From NCBI RefSeq assembly GCF_000147675.1, contig NZ_ADGQ01000072.1, positions 1-53,941 on the forward strand: 53,941 nucleotides of DNA, written 5' to 3'. The position numbers and the translations under genes are program-made. This stretch comes from Peptostreptococcus stomatis DSM 17678. GTDB lineage: Bacteria > Bacillota > Clostridia > Peptostreptococcales > Peptostreptococcaceae. Shown here piece by piece: positions 47,119 through 53,941 of this stretch. Each line of letters begins with the position of its first letter. The stretch's first letter is position 1. The notes below the pieces were generated by a model that was given only the letters and a program-made list of their open reading frames with translations, searched no databases and was not told the DNA's origin.

Positions 47119-48318
47119 CTATTTGTCATCTAGGGCTACTATACCTGGTAATTCCTTGCCTTCCAGGAATTCAAGTGATGCTCCACCACCAGTTGATATG
47201 TGGCTCATCTTGTCACCAAAGCCCATTTGGTTTACTGCAGCTGCTGAATCTCCACCACCTATGATGGTAGTTGCATCTACATCAGCCATAGCCTGGGCTA
47301 TAGCCTTAGTACCATTGGCAAAGTTTTCAAATTCGAATACTCCCATCGGTCCATTCCATACTACTGTCTTAGATTCTTTTACAGCCTTGGCAAACAGTTC
47401 TCTAGTCTTTGGTCCTATGTCTAGTCCCATACAGTTTGCTGGTATGTCTCTACCTTCAGTGATATGAGGCTGGGCATCCTCTGCAAACCTGTCAGCATAT
47501 ACTACATCTACTGGTAGTAGTAGCTTTACACCCTTAGCCTCAGCCTTGTCCATCATTTCCTTGGCATAGGCTACCTTGTCCTCTTCTAGTAAGGATGTTC
47601 CTATTTCATGACCTAGGGCCTTGATAAATGTATAGGCCATACCACCACCTATGATCAATGTATCTACCTTTTCTAGCAGGTTGTTGATTACACCTAGCTT
47701 GTCACTAACCTTGGCTCCACCTAGGATGGCAAGGAAAGGTCTTACTGGATTTTCTACAGCTGATCCAAGGAAGTCTAATTCCTTTTGGATTAGGTAACCA
47801 CAAACTCTTTCTTCTAAGAACTGACCTGCACCTACTGTTGAGCAATGGGCCCTGTGGGCAGTACCGAAGGCATCATTTACAAAGATTTCAGCTAGTGATG
47901 CCAATTCCTTTGAATAGCCTTCTTCATTTTTAGTTTCCTCTTTTCTATATCTAGTGTTTTCTAGTAGAACTACGTCTCCGTCCTTCATTTGAGCTACTGC
48001 CTTCTTGGCATTTTCACCTACTACATTGGCATCCGCAGCAAATACTACCTCCTGGCCAAGCATTTCAGATAACCTAGCTGCAACTGGTGCAAGTGATAGT
48101 TCTGGCTTTGCCTCTCCCTTTGGCTTACCCAAGTGTGAGCAAAGTATTACCCTGGCTCCATTTTCTATTAGGTACTTTATTGTAGGCATGGCCCCAACAA
48201 GTCTATTTTCATCAGTTATCTTACCATCCTTTAGAGGTACATTGAAATCGCATCTAACCAGGCATTTCTTTCCTCTTACATTGATGTCTTCAATTGTCTT
48301 TTTGTTAAGCATTGTCAT
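47119..48318 (-). CDS. pgk: Phosphoglycerate kinase
   Basis: A 399-residue Pgk. It has the N-terminal [13 protein letters not shown] signature, substrate-binding [18 protein letters not shown] near residue 200, and the C-terminal nucleotide loop GGGDSAAAV. It makes ATP from 1,3-bisphosphoglycerate. An AAGGAG site eight bases upstream supports this start. A terminator after gap and an extended -10 box (TGATATAAT, minus strand, near 48425) suggest pgk also has its own promoter. Confidence 0.98.
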   Translation of the reverse strand: MTMLNKKTIEDINVRGKKCLVRCDFNVPLKDGKITDENRLVGAMPTIKYLIENGARVILCSHLGKPKGEAKPELSLAPVAARLSEMLGQEVVFAADANVVGENAKKAVAQMKDGDVVLLENTRYRKEETKNEEGYSKELASLAEIFVNDAFGTAHRAHCSTVGAGQFLEERVCGYLIQKELDFLGSAVENPVRPFLAILGGAKVSDKLGVINNLLEKVDTLIIGGGMAYTFIKALGHEIGTSLLEEDKVAYAKEMMDKAEAKGVKLLLPVDVVYADRFAEDAQPHITEGRDIPANCMGLDIGPKTRELFAKAVKESKTVVWNGPMGVFEFENFANGTKAIAQAMADVDATTIIGGGDSAAAVNQMGFGDKMSHISTGGGASLEFLEGKELPGIVALDDK

Positions 48319-48502
48319 AGAACTTCTCCTTTTAACTTATTTGCGTCATCAAATGACTCCTTATAAATACAAGTCTAGCTTAGCCTAGTAAACCAGATAA
48401 AAATACACAATATTTATAAATATTATATCATATATTCCCGCATTATTTGTATTTATAGACATATTTTTTATAAATAATATAACATATTTATTTCAACAAA
48501 AA

Positions 48503-48526
48503 AGTCCGAGGGATTAACCTCGGACT
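48503..48526 (-). terminator. Terminator between gap and pgk
   Basis: A perfect 9-base stem AGTCCGAGG/CCTCGGACT with a 6-base loop and TTTTTTG on the minus strand. It separates gap from the rest of the glycolytic genes. Confidence 0.9.
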
Positions 48527-48578
48527 AAAATAACTTGCATCAACGAGGCTTTATCTTCTTAAAAAAGCCAGGCCTATA

Positions 48579-49586
48579 TTATTTAGTCATACTTCCAACT
48601 AAACCTAATGTTCTAACTAACTGTGAAGTATAAGACATTTCGTTGTCATACCATGCAACTGCCTTTACTAACTGCTTGCCGGCTACATCCATTACCTTAG
48701 TAAGTGTAGCGTCAAATAGTGAACCGTAGCTGATACCTACTATGTCACTAGATACTATCTGATCTTCAGTATAACCGAATGATTCGTTAGCAGCAGCCTT
48801 CATTGCAGCATTGATTTCTTCAACTGTTGTATTCTTTTCAAGTACACAAACTAGCTCAGTTATTGATCCAGTAGTTACTGGAACTCTTTGTGCAGCACCA
48901 TCAAGCTTACCAGCTAATTCAGGGATTACTAGGCCGATTGCCTTAGCAGCACCTGTTGTGTTAGGTATGATGTTACCTGCAGCAGCTCTAGCTCTTCTTA
49001 GGTCGCCCTTCTTGTGAGGGCCATCTAGAGTATTCTGGTCGTTTGTATATGCGTGGATAGTAGTCATTAGACCTTCAACTATACCGAACTTATCCTGTAG
49101 TACCTTAGCCATTGGTGCTAGACAGTTAGTAGTACAAGATGCACCTGAAACAACTGTTTCGCTTCCGTCTAGTATATCTGAGTTTACATTGTAAACTATT
49201 GTCTTAAGGTCTCCTGTAGCTGGTGCAGAGATTAGGACCTTCTTGGCTCCTGCTACTATATGAGCTTCTGCCTTTTCTCTTGATGTGAATAGGCCAGTAC
49301 ATTCTAGTACTATGTCTACATCTAGGTCTCCCCAAGGAAGATTTTCAGGATTTCTTTCAGATATTACCTTTATTTCATGTCCGTTTACTATGAAGGCACC
49401 TTCTTCAACTACTATTTCACCGTTGAATCTACCCTGAGATGTATCATACTTGAACAAGTGTGCCAACATGTTAGCGTCTGTTAAGTCATTTATAGCAACT
49501 ACTTCAAACTTGTCAGTCTGCTCCATCATCTTTCTTAAAGCTAATCTACCTATTCTACCAAAACCATTAATTGCAACTTTTACCAT
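48579..49586 (-). CDS. gap: Glyceraldehyde-3-phosphate dehydrogenase, NAD-dependent
   Basis: A 335-residue GAPDH. NAD-binding [11 protein letters not shown] is at the N-terminus, the catalytic Cys in [12 protein letters not shown] near residue 150, and [12 protein letters not shown] near 315. The GGAGG site before MVKVAIN shows the real start, 17 codons inside the longer frame. It follows cggR by 142 bases and is expected to be the main CggR-controlled gene. A strong terminator after it would let it be expressed more than pgk. Confidence 0.98.
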   Translation of the reverse strand: MVKVAINGFGRIGRLALRKMMEQTDKFEVVAINDLTDANMLAHLFKYDTSQGRFNGEIVVEEGAFIVNGHEIKVISERNPENLPWGDLDVDIVLECTGLFTSREKAEAHIVAGAKKVLISAPATGDLKTIVYNVNSDILDGSETVVSGASCTTNCLAPMAKVLQDKFGIVEGLMTTIHAYTNDQNTLDGPHKKGDLRRARAAAGNIIPNTTGAAKAIGLVIPELAGKLDGAAQRVPVTTGSITELVCVLEKNTTVEEINAAMKAAANESFGYTEDQIVSSDIVGISYGSLFDATLTKVMDVAGKQLVKAVAWYDNEMSYTSQLVRTLGLVGSMTK

Positions 49587-49728
49587 TTTACTACCTCCAA
49601 AATACTTTTTGTTTTTTATATTACCTAATTCTACCAAATTTACATCGTCTAATTCTTCCAGAATTAAGATTTTGTCTTTTTACACTTTTACCATAATTTT
49701 GTTTTTACTTTTTGTCTTTGCTTTTTTG

Positions 49729-50754
49729 TTATCCCTGTTTGGATAACCTGTTTATCAGTTCTTTTGCACATTCCTCATCTGTTATCAAGTTCAGATTTTT
49801 GTTCATCTTGTACAAGGCCAGGAATGCATCTACCTTGTCCTTGCCTATGAATACCAGGCTTGCGTCTTTTGAATTTCTGTACATATCGATATCTATACCT
49901 ACCGTATTTAGCTTCATGGCTATCTGGCCGTCTTTATCGAAGTAGTAACCAAAGGCTTCACCTACTGCCTTCTTTTCTTTTAGCAGGTCTACCTCTGCTT
50001 CAGACATCCCCCTTCTCAGGGCCATCACATCCGCCCTTCCTATACTGAAGAATATCCTGTCTGCCTTCTTTAAATCGTCCAGGGTACGCTTGATATCCGG
50101 TACCGACATCAGGGCTTCTCTAGCACTACCATCCAGGTTGTCCGGTATATAGAGAAACTCCACTTGAGAACCAAGTTTCTTTGCCATCGTGGCTGCTATA
50201 CTATTGGCCTGGAGGTCAATTTCAGCACCAACACTTCCCCTTGTAGGAAGGATTTTTACCCCTTCATACTCTTGGCCAGTTTCGATATTCTCTGCCAGCT
50301 CCCTCATAGTGGAACCACCTGCTATGGCTATGATGTCATATTCGTTAATCTTCTTCAAAAGATATTCTGCTGCTGCCTTGGCAACCGACTTGAGATTATT
50401 GTCTCCAACCTTCTTGGCTATCACCACATCCTTTATACCAAGTAACTCCCTCAACTTGTCTTCCATATCACTGATGCCCATTATCTCGCCCATGACAGCC
50501 TCTAGATTTTCTAAGAGGTCCTGACCTTCACTCGTAATGGTCATACCCGAGACATCAATGTTGATAAATTTCTGGTCCTTTAAGAAGTCAATCTCTGTTC
50601 TAGTGGTCCTTTCACTCAGATTCAAGACTGAAGAAAGCATCCTCCTGCCAATTGGCTGGCTGATATTTATCTGCCTTAGTATGGCATATCTCTTTTCCAT
50701 CAAGTCAATAGCCTGAGGAATGATTTTCTTCTGAACTTCTATTAAATTTTTCAT
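49729..50754 (-). CDS. cggR: Central glycolytic genes regulator (SorC/DeoR family)
   Basis: A 341-residue SorC-type repressor. An N-terminal helix-turn-helix (residues about 20-65, ILRQINISQPIGRRMLSSVLNLSERTTRTEIDFLKDQ) is followed by a sugar-isomerase-like effector domain with the phosphate-binding IAIAGGSTMRELAENI segment. CggR in Bacillus represses the gap operon and is released by fructose-1,6-bisphosphate. Being directly upstream of gap on the same strand strongly supports this assignment. The start (MKNLIEVQ) has a GGAGG site. The promoter region has GGGAC half-sites consistent with autoregulation. Confidence 0.95.
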   Translation of the reverse strand: MKNLIEVQKKIIPQAIDLMEKRYAILRQINISQPIGRRMLSSVLNLSERTTRTEIDFLKDQKFINIDVSGMTITSEGQDLLENLEAVMGEIMGISDMEDKLRELLGIKDVVIAKKVGDNNLKSVAKAAAEYLLKKINEYDIIAIAGGSTMRELAENIETGQEYEGVKILPTRGSVGAEIDLQANSIAATMAKKLGSQVEFLYIPDNLDGSAREALMSVPDIKRTLDDLKKADRIFFSIGRADVMALRRGMSEAEVDLLKEKKAVGEAFGYYFDKDGQIAMKLNTVGIDIDMYRNSKDASLVFIGKDKVDAFLALYKMNKNLNLITDEECAKELINRLSKQG

Positions 50755-50783
50755 AAACCTTCCTCCATTTATGCGGCTATTTG

Positions 50784-50846
50784 CGTCCCAGATGTATCTT
50801 ATCCGTCCCACAATTTAATTATAAACTAGTGGGACAAAATTTGCAA
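50784..50846 (-). promoter_or_regulatory. cggR promoter with GGGAC operator half-sites
   Basis: Minus strand: TTGCAA, 17 bases, TATAAT (near perfect spacing). GTCCCAC lies inside the spacer, GTGGGACGG just after the -10 box and CTGGGACGC further down. Such GGGAC units resemble the known CggR half-site type. Confidence 0.65.
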
Positions 50847-50947
50847 GGTTTTTTTGAAATATTTTAGAATTATTTTTGCCCATTTTTTTAATATCCATAA
50901 GAGCCTAGTTATACCAATATTTTTAAGGTTTTTTTATAACAAGAAAA

Positions 50948-50972
50948 ATAGGGGACATTTTTAGTCCCCTAT
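50948..50972 (-). terminator. Terminator after the HAD phosphatase gene
   Basis: A perfect 9-base stem ATAGGGGAC/GTCCCCTAT with a 7-base loop, followed by TTTTTC on the minus strand. Confidence 0.88.
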
Positions 50973-51027
50973 AAAGTCTTATTAATTTTTTGCAAGGTTA
51001 TGGTCAATTTATGTCCCATTCCTAATT

Positions 51028-51813
51028 CTATAGGACTCCGAAGTGCTTTAGGGCATATTCTATACCATCATCATCTATGTCCCTTGTAACAAAGTCGGCT
51101 ATTAGCTTTACCGGTGGGTTTGCATTTCCCATGGCCACCCCTGAACCAACATATTCTAGCATGGATATATCATTACCACCATCTCCAAAGGCCATACAGT
51201 CCTCTCTATCTAGGTCTAGATAGTCTAACAGGGCCTCTATGCCCTTGTCCTTGCCCCCATCTGCTATCACAATATCTGCAAATTCAGGACACCACCTCAT
51301 AGCCTTGCAATTAGGTATATGGTCTAAAAATTCCTTTTCATCCCTTTCATCTATATAGGCCAAAAGTTGGTAGGTTTTTTGACGGTATATCCTGGATAGG
51401 TCTTCTACATGGGTATCATAACCTGTACCTCCTATCTTTTCCCTAAAGGATAGGACCCTCTCATTTATAATATTTATATACATATGGCCCTCTTCGACAA
51501 ACTCACAAGATATCTTATTTTCTTCTATGTAGGGTATCAGGGGTTCCAGACTCTCCAATGGTATGGCCACATCCCTTAAGACCTCCCCCTCATATATGCA
51601 ATACTGGCCGTTTAGCATAACATAGCCATCAAATTTAAAATCCAACATCCCCTCTATAGCACCCAACCAGGCCGGCGACCTGCCAGTTGCCAAGAAGAGC
51701 TTAATCCCCTTTTTTCTAAGTTCCTCAAGAGACCTCCTGGTAGATTCAGGCACCTTGTGAGTTTTAATACTCAAAAGGGTACCATCGATATCAAAAAATA
51801 TTGCCTTTGTCAT
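51028..51813 (-). CDS. Cof-type HAD-superfamily hydrolase
   Basis: A 261-residue HAD-IIB (Cof) phosphatase. Motif I, FFDIDGTLL, contains the nucleophile Asp8 and the acid/base Asp10; motif II is LATGR near residue 43, motif III a Lys near 197-200, and motif IV GDGGNDISML near 205-215. The C2B cap fills the middle. Family members remove phosphate from sugar phosphates, phosphorylated vitamins or FMN; the substrate here is unknown. It appears monocistronic and is divergent from the marR gene. Confidence 0.92.
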   Translation of the reverse strand: MTKAIFFDIDGTLLSIKTHKVPESTRRSLEELRKKGIKLFLATGRSPAWLGAIEGMLDFKFDGYVMLNGQYCIYEGEVLRDVAIPLESLEPLIPYIEENKISCEFVEEGHMYINIINERVLSFREKIGGTGYDTHVEDLSRIYRQKTYQLLAYIDERDEKEFLDHIPNCKAMRWCPEFADIVIADGGKDKGIEALLDYLDLDREDCMAFGDGGNDISMLEYVGSGVAMGNANPPVKLIADFVTRDIDDDGIEYALKHFGVL

Positions 51814-51907
51814 AAGTTTTCATCCCACCTTTGCTATTACTTTTTTAATACTAAATATATCTCCTCCCTATTGTAGCATATAAATCTATTTTTAAAAAAC
51901 TTTTTAA

Positions 51908-51968
51908 TATAGTTGACTAAGCAACTAATTTTTAGTAAAATATATAATTAGTTGACTAAGCAACTAAT
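51908..51968 (+). promoter_or_regulatory. marR promoter with two identical palindromic operators
   Basis: TAGTTGACTAAGCAACTAAT occurs at 51910-51929 and again, exactly, at 51949-51968, 39 bases apart. Each holds the inverted repeat TTAGTTG/CAACTAA or close to it. The first covers the -35 box: TTGACT (51913-51918), 17 bases, TAAAAT (51936-51941). This is the expected layout for autorepression by the MarR protein. Confidence 0.75.
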
Positions 51969-52049
51969 ATGTGCAAATAAATCAATTATATTTAATCAGG
52001 GAATAAATATGAATAATATTTAGTATATAAATAAAGGAGTTTATACTTT

Positions 52050-52523
52050 ATGAAAAATAATCCAGGACATATGATATCCATCCTCTATAGGAAGGGAAAT
52101 ATCTATAAAAATGAGCATTTAAAAGATATCAACTTAACAGCATCAGAACACCCATTTTTAAATGCCTTATATAAGAATGATGGATGTTCGCAGGAGGACC
52201 TGTCCAATACCCTTAATATCGACAAGGCATCTACAACCAGGGCAATCCAGTCCCTACTAAGCAAGAGCCTAGTTGTCAAGACTAGTGACGAAAAAGATAG
52301 GAGGGTCAATAGGATCTATTTGACTGACCAAGCTAAATCTATCAAGGATGACCTTTATTCTGTTTTACACTCTTGGGAAGATACCCTAACAGAGGGTATG
52401 ACAGATGAAGAAAAAGACCTTGTCTATTCATACCTATTTAAGATGGTCCAAAATACTGAAAAATACTTTAATGAAAATAGCAAGGAAAAAAATAAGAAAG
52501 GAAATATAAGTAATAATGACTGA
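52050..52523 (+). CDS. MarR-family transcriptional regulator
   Basis: A 157-residue MarR-type winged helix repressor. The recognition region is at about 45-75 (CSQEDLSNTLNIDKASTTRAIQSLLSKSLV), followed by the wing KTSDEKDRRVNRIYLTDQAK with the conserved D-x-R. N- and C-terminal helices would form the dimer. It overlaps the MATE gene by eight bases, so it very likely controls that pump and itself through the two operators upstream. The effector is unknown; MarR members often respond to phenolic compounds. The start has an AAGGAG site. Confidence 0.93.
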   Translation: MKNNPGHMISILYRKGNIYKNEHLKDINLTASEHPFLNALYKNDGCSQEDLSNTLNIDKASTTRAIQSLLSKSLVVKTSDEKDRRVNRIYLTDQAKSIKDDLYSVLHSWEDTLTEGMTDEEKDLVYSYLFKMVQNTEKYFNENSKEKNKKGNISNND

Positions 52524-53889
52524 TAAAAACAACTCACTAGAAAATAATATTCTTGGATACGAGAGAATATTGAAATTATTATATAAGTTCTCTGTACCTG
52601 CTATTATCGGTATGCTTGTCAGTGCCCTATACAATGTGGTAGACAGGATATATATCGGTAACAGTCCAGACCTTGGAGCGAACGGTCTTGCTGCCTTGAC
52701 CATATGCTTCCCAGCCATGATTATCATGATGTCAACTGGTATCCTTTTTGGTCAGGGTGGTGCTACCCTATTTTCAATAAATCTGGGTAGGAAAAACTAC
52801 GAAAAAGCTGATAGGGTCTTGGGTAATGCTACATCCCTATTAATTATATTTGGCCTATTGATTACTATCTTTGGCCAGATTTTTCTTGACAAGCTCCTAA
52901 TTTGGTTCGGGGCTAGCCCAGCTATCCTACCACATGCCAAGGAGTATATGAGGATTATCCTGATTGGTACTGTATTTCAGGTTATCAGTATGGGTATGAA
53001 CAACTTCCTAAGGGCTGATGGCAAACCTAAGATGTCCATGGTTACCATGTTGGTTAGTGCCGGTTTGAATGTAATACTAGACCCAATATTTATCTATGCC
53101 TTTAGGATGGGTATGAGCGGGGCAGCCATTGCAACTATAACATCCCAGTTTGTATCTATGGTTTGGAGTATCCACCACTTCCTAAAGAGGGGTGCCCTAC
53201 ATAGGATCCAGCTTAGGTACATGAAGCTAGACAGGTCCCTAGCACTTGAAATTACAAGTTTGGGTATGCCGGGCTTCTTAATCCAGCTATTTAGTAGTAT
53301 CCTAAACCTGATTTTGAACAATGCCCTAATAACTTATGGTGGAGATATAGCCGTATCAGGTATGGGTATAGTTACCAGCCTGGCCACCCTACTTGTCCTG
53401 CCTGTTATAGGCCTAAACCAGGGTCTCCAGCCTATAGTTAGCTTTAATTACGGTGCCAGGAACTACGATAGGGTCAACAAGGCTGCCAGGCTATCTATTA
53501 TGGTTGCTAGCTGTATGACCACTTTCGGCTTTATCTTGATTAGGACCATACCAGTCCTACTAGTATCAATGTTTAATAGGGATAAGGAGCTTGTTGCCTT
53601 CAGTGTCCACGCCCTACAAACCTGGTTGATGTTCCTTCCTTTCCTTGGCTTCCAGATTATAGGGGCAAACTTCTTCCAGGCCATAGGACGCCCAAAGAGG
53701 GCCATGTTCCTGACCCTACTTAGGCAGGTTCTGATACTTATACCATCCATATTAATCCTTTCTAGATTATTCGGCCTAAATGGTATCCTCTATGCGGCGC
53801 CACTAGCTGACTTAAGTGCAACCATAGTAACAGGAATACTATTTTTCACCTTTACAAACAGAATGGTAAATCAAGCAAAAAAAGAATAG
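52516..53889 (+). CDS. MATE-family efflux transporter
   Basis: A 457-residue carrier with about 12 membrane segments in two MATE halves. Typical landmarks are PAIIGMLVSALYNVVDRIYIG at residues 20-40, GQGGATLFSINLGRKNYEKA near 75-95, and in the second half GLNQGLQPIVSFNYGARNYDRV near 300-325. It belongs with the DinF/NorM-like multidrug/sodium or proton antiporters. Control by the overlapping marR gene suggests induced export of a toxic compound or metabolite. The substrate cannot be read. Confidence 0.93.
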   Translation: MTDKNNSLENNILGYERILKLLYKFSVPAIIGMLVSALYNVVDRIYIGNSPDLGANGLAALTICFPAMIIMMSTGILFGQGGATLFSINLGRKNYEKADRVLGNATSLLIIFGLLITIFGQIFLDKLLIWFGASPAILPHAKEYMRIILIGTVFQVISMGMNNFLRADGKPKMSMVTMLVSAGLNVILDPIFIYAFRMGMSGAAIATITSQFVSMVWSIHHFLKRGALHRIQLRYMKLDRSLALEITSLGMPGFLIQLFSSILNLILNNALITYGGDIAVSGMGIVTSLATLLVLPVIGLNQGLQPIVSFNYGARNYDRVNKAARLSIMVASCMTTFGFILIRTIPVLLVSMFNRDKELVAFSVHALQTWLMFLPFLGFQIIGANFFQAIGRPKRAMFLTLLRQVLILIPSILILSRLFGLNGILYAAPLADLSATIVTGILFFTFTNRMVNQAKKE

Positions 53890-53907
53890 CGTCAAGGTTA
53901 ATATCCG

Positions 53908-53941
53908 ACCTTCTTAGTCACCTGACTAGGAAGGTTTTTTA
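53908..53941 (+). terminator. Terminator after the MATE gene
   Basis: ACCTTCTTAGTC pairs with GACTAGGAAGGT (one mismatch) around a 4-base loop, followed by a T-run reaching the window end. Confidence 0.88.

Overview
The window is low-GC Firmicute DNA and most resembles the Peptostreptococcaceae (Peptostreptococcus or a close relative of Clostridioides). The clues are a reductive Stickland (had/acd/etf) cluster, a surface protein anchored by three CWB2 repeats, a CggR-headed glycolytic block, T-box control of arginine genes and a group IIC-type intron. I identified everything by reading motifs and family resemblance; no database search was run.

Layout. 1-7.5 kb: sstT, then a minus-strand unit of a small hypothetical gene, uvrB, a nitroreductase and uvrA. 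7.9-10.6 kb: an AI-2E family permease, an isolated panD and an EamA permease, followed by a lone ISL3-type IS end. 10.8-22.7 kb: amino-acid fermentation. A GntR regulator precedes hadA-hadB-hadC-acdB-etfB-etfA, and a second unit carries a D-2-hydroxyacid dehydrogenase, brnQ and an aminotransferase. Together these can import, transaminate, reduce, CoA-activate, dehydrate and reduce again a branched-chain or aromatic amino acid. The activator gene hadI is absent, and HadC lacks three cysteines that the family normally has. 22.9-24.3 kb: ssrA (tmRNA) followed by two tandem copies of a type I toxin-antitoxin-like unit; the second copy also repeats the last 17 bases of ssrA. 24.3-30.4 kb: an 1852-residue NEAT/CWB2 surface protein and a small secreted NEAT-like protein. 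30.7-34.75 kb: a T-box-controlled unit of an amino-acid-binding lipoprotein, argG and argH, with a second, shortened T-box module in the leader.

34.8-40.1 kb is a decayed accessory patch: a lipoprotein, a broken amidase gene, fragments of an IS3-family and an ISL3-family element, a secreted protein with a frameshifted small membrane-protein partner, a broken DUF536-like plasmid gene, and a group IIC-like intron whose 3' end was lost at a junction with a truncated IS. 40.1-50.8 kb is the conserved block cggR-gap-pgk-tpiA-gpmI-eno-secG-rnr-smpB (minus strand). 51-53.9 kb: a HAD phosphatase and a MarR-MATE efflux pair with two palindromic operators.

The most interesting signals are the atypical 2-hydroxyacyl-CoA dehydratase (HadC without its usual cysteines, and no activator gene), the tandem toxin units next to ssrA, and the T-box leader with an extra decision module.
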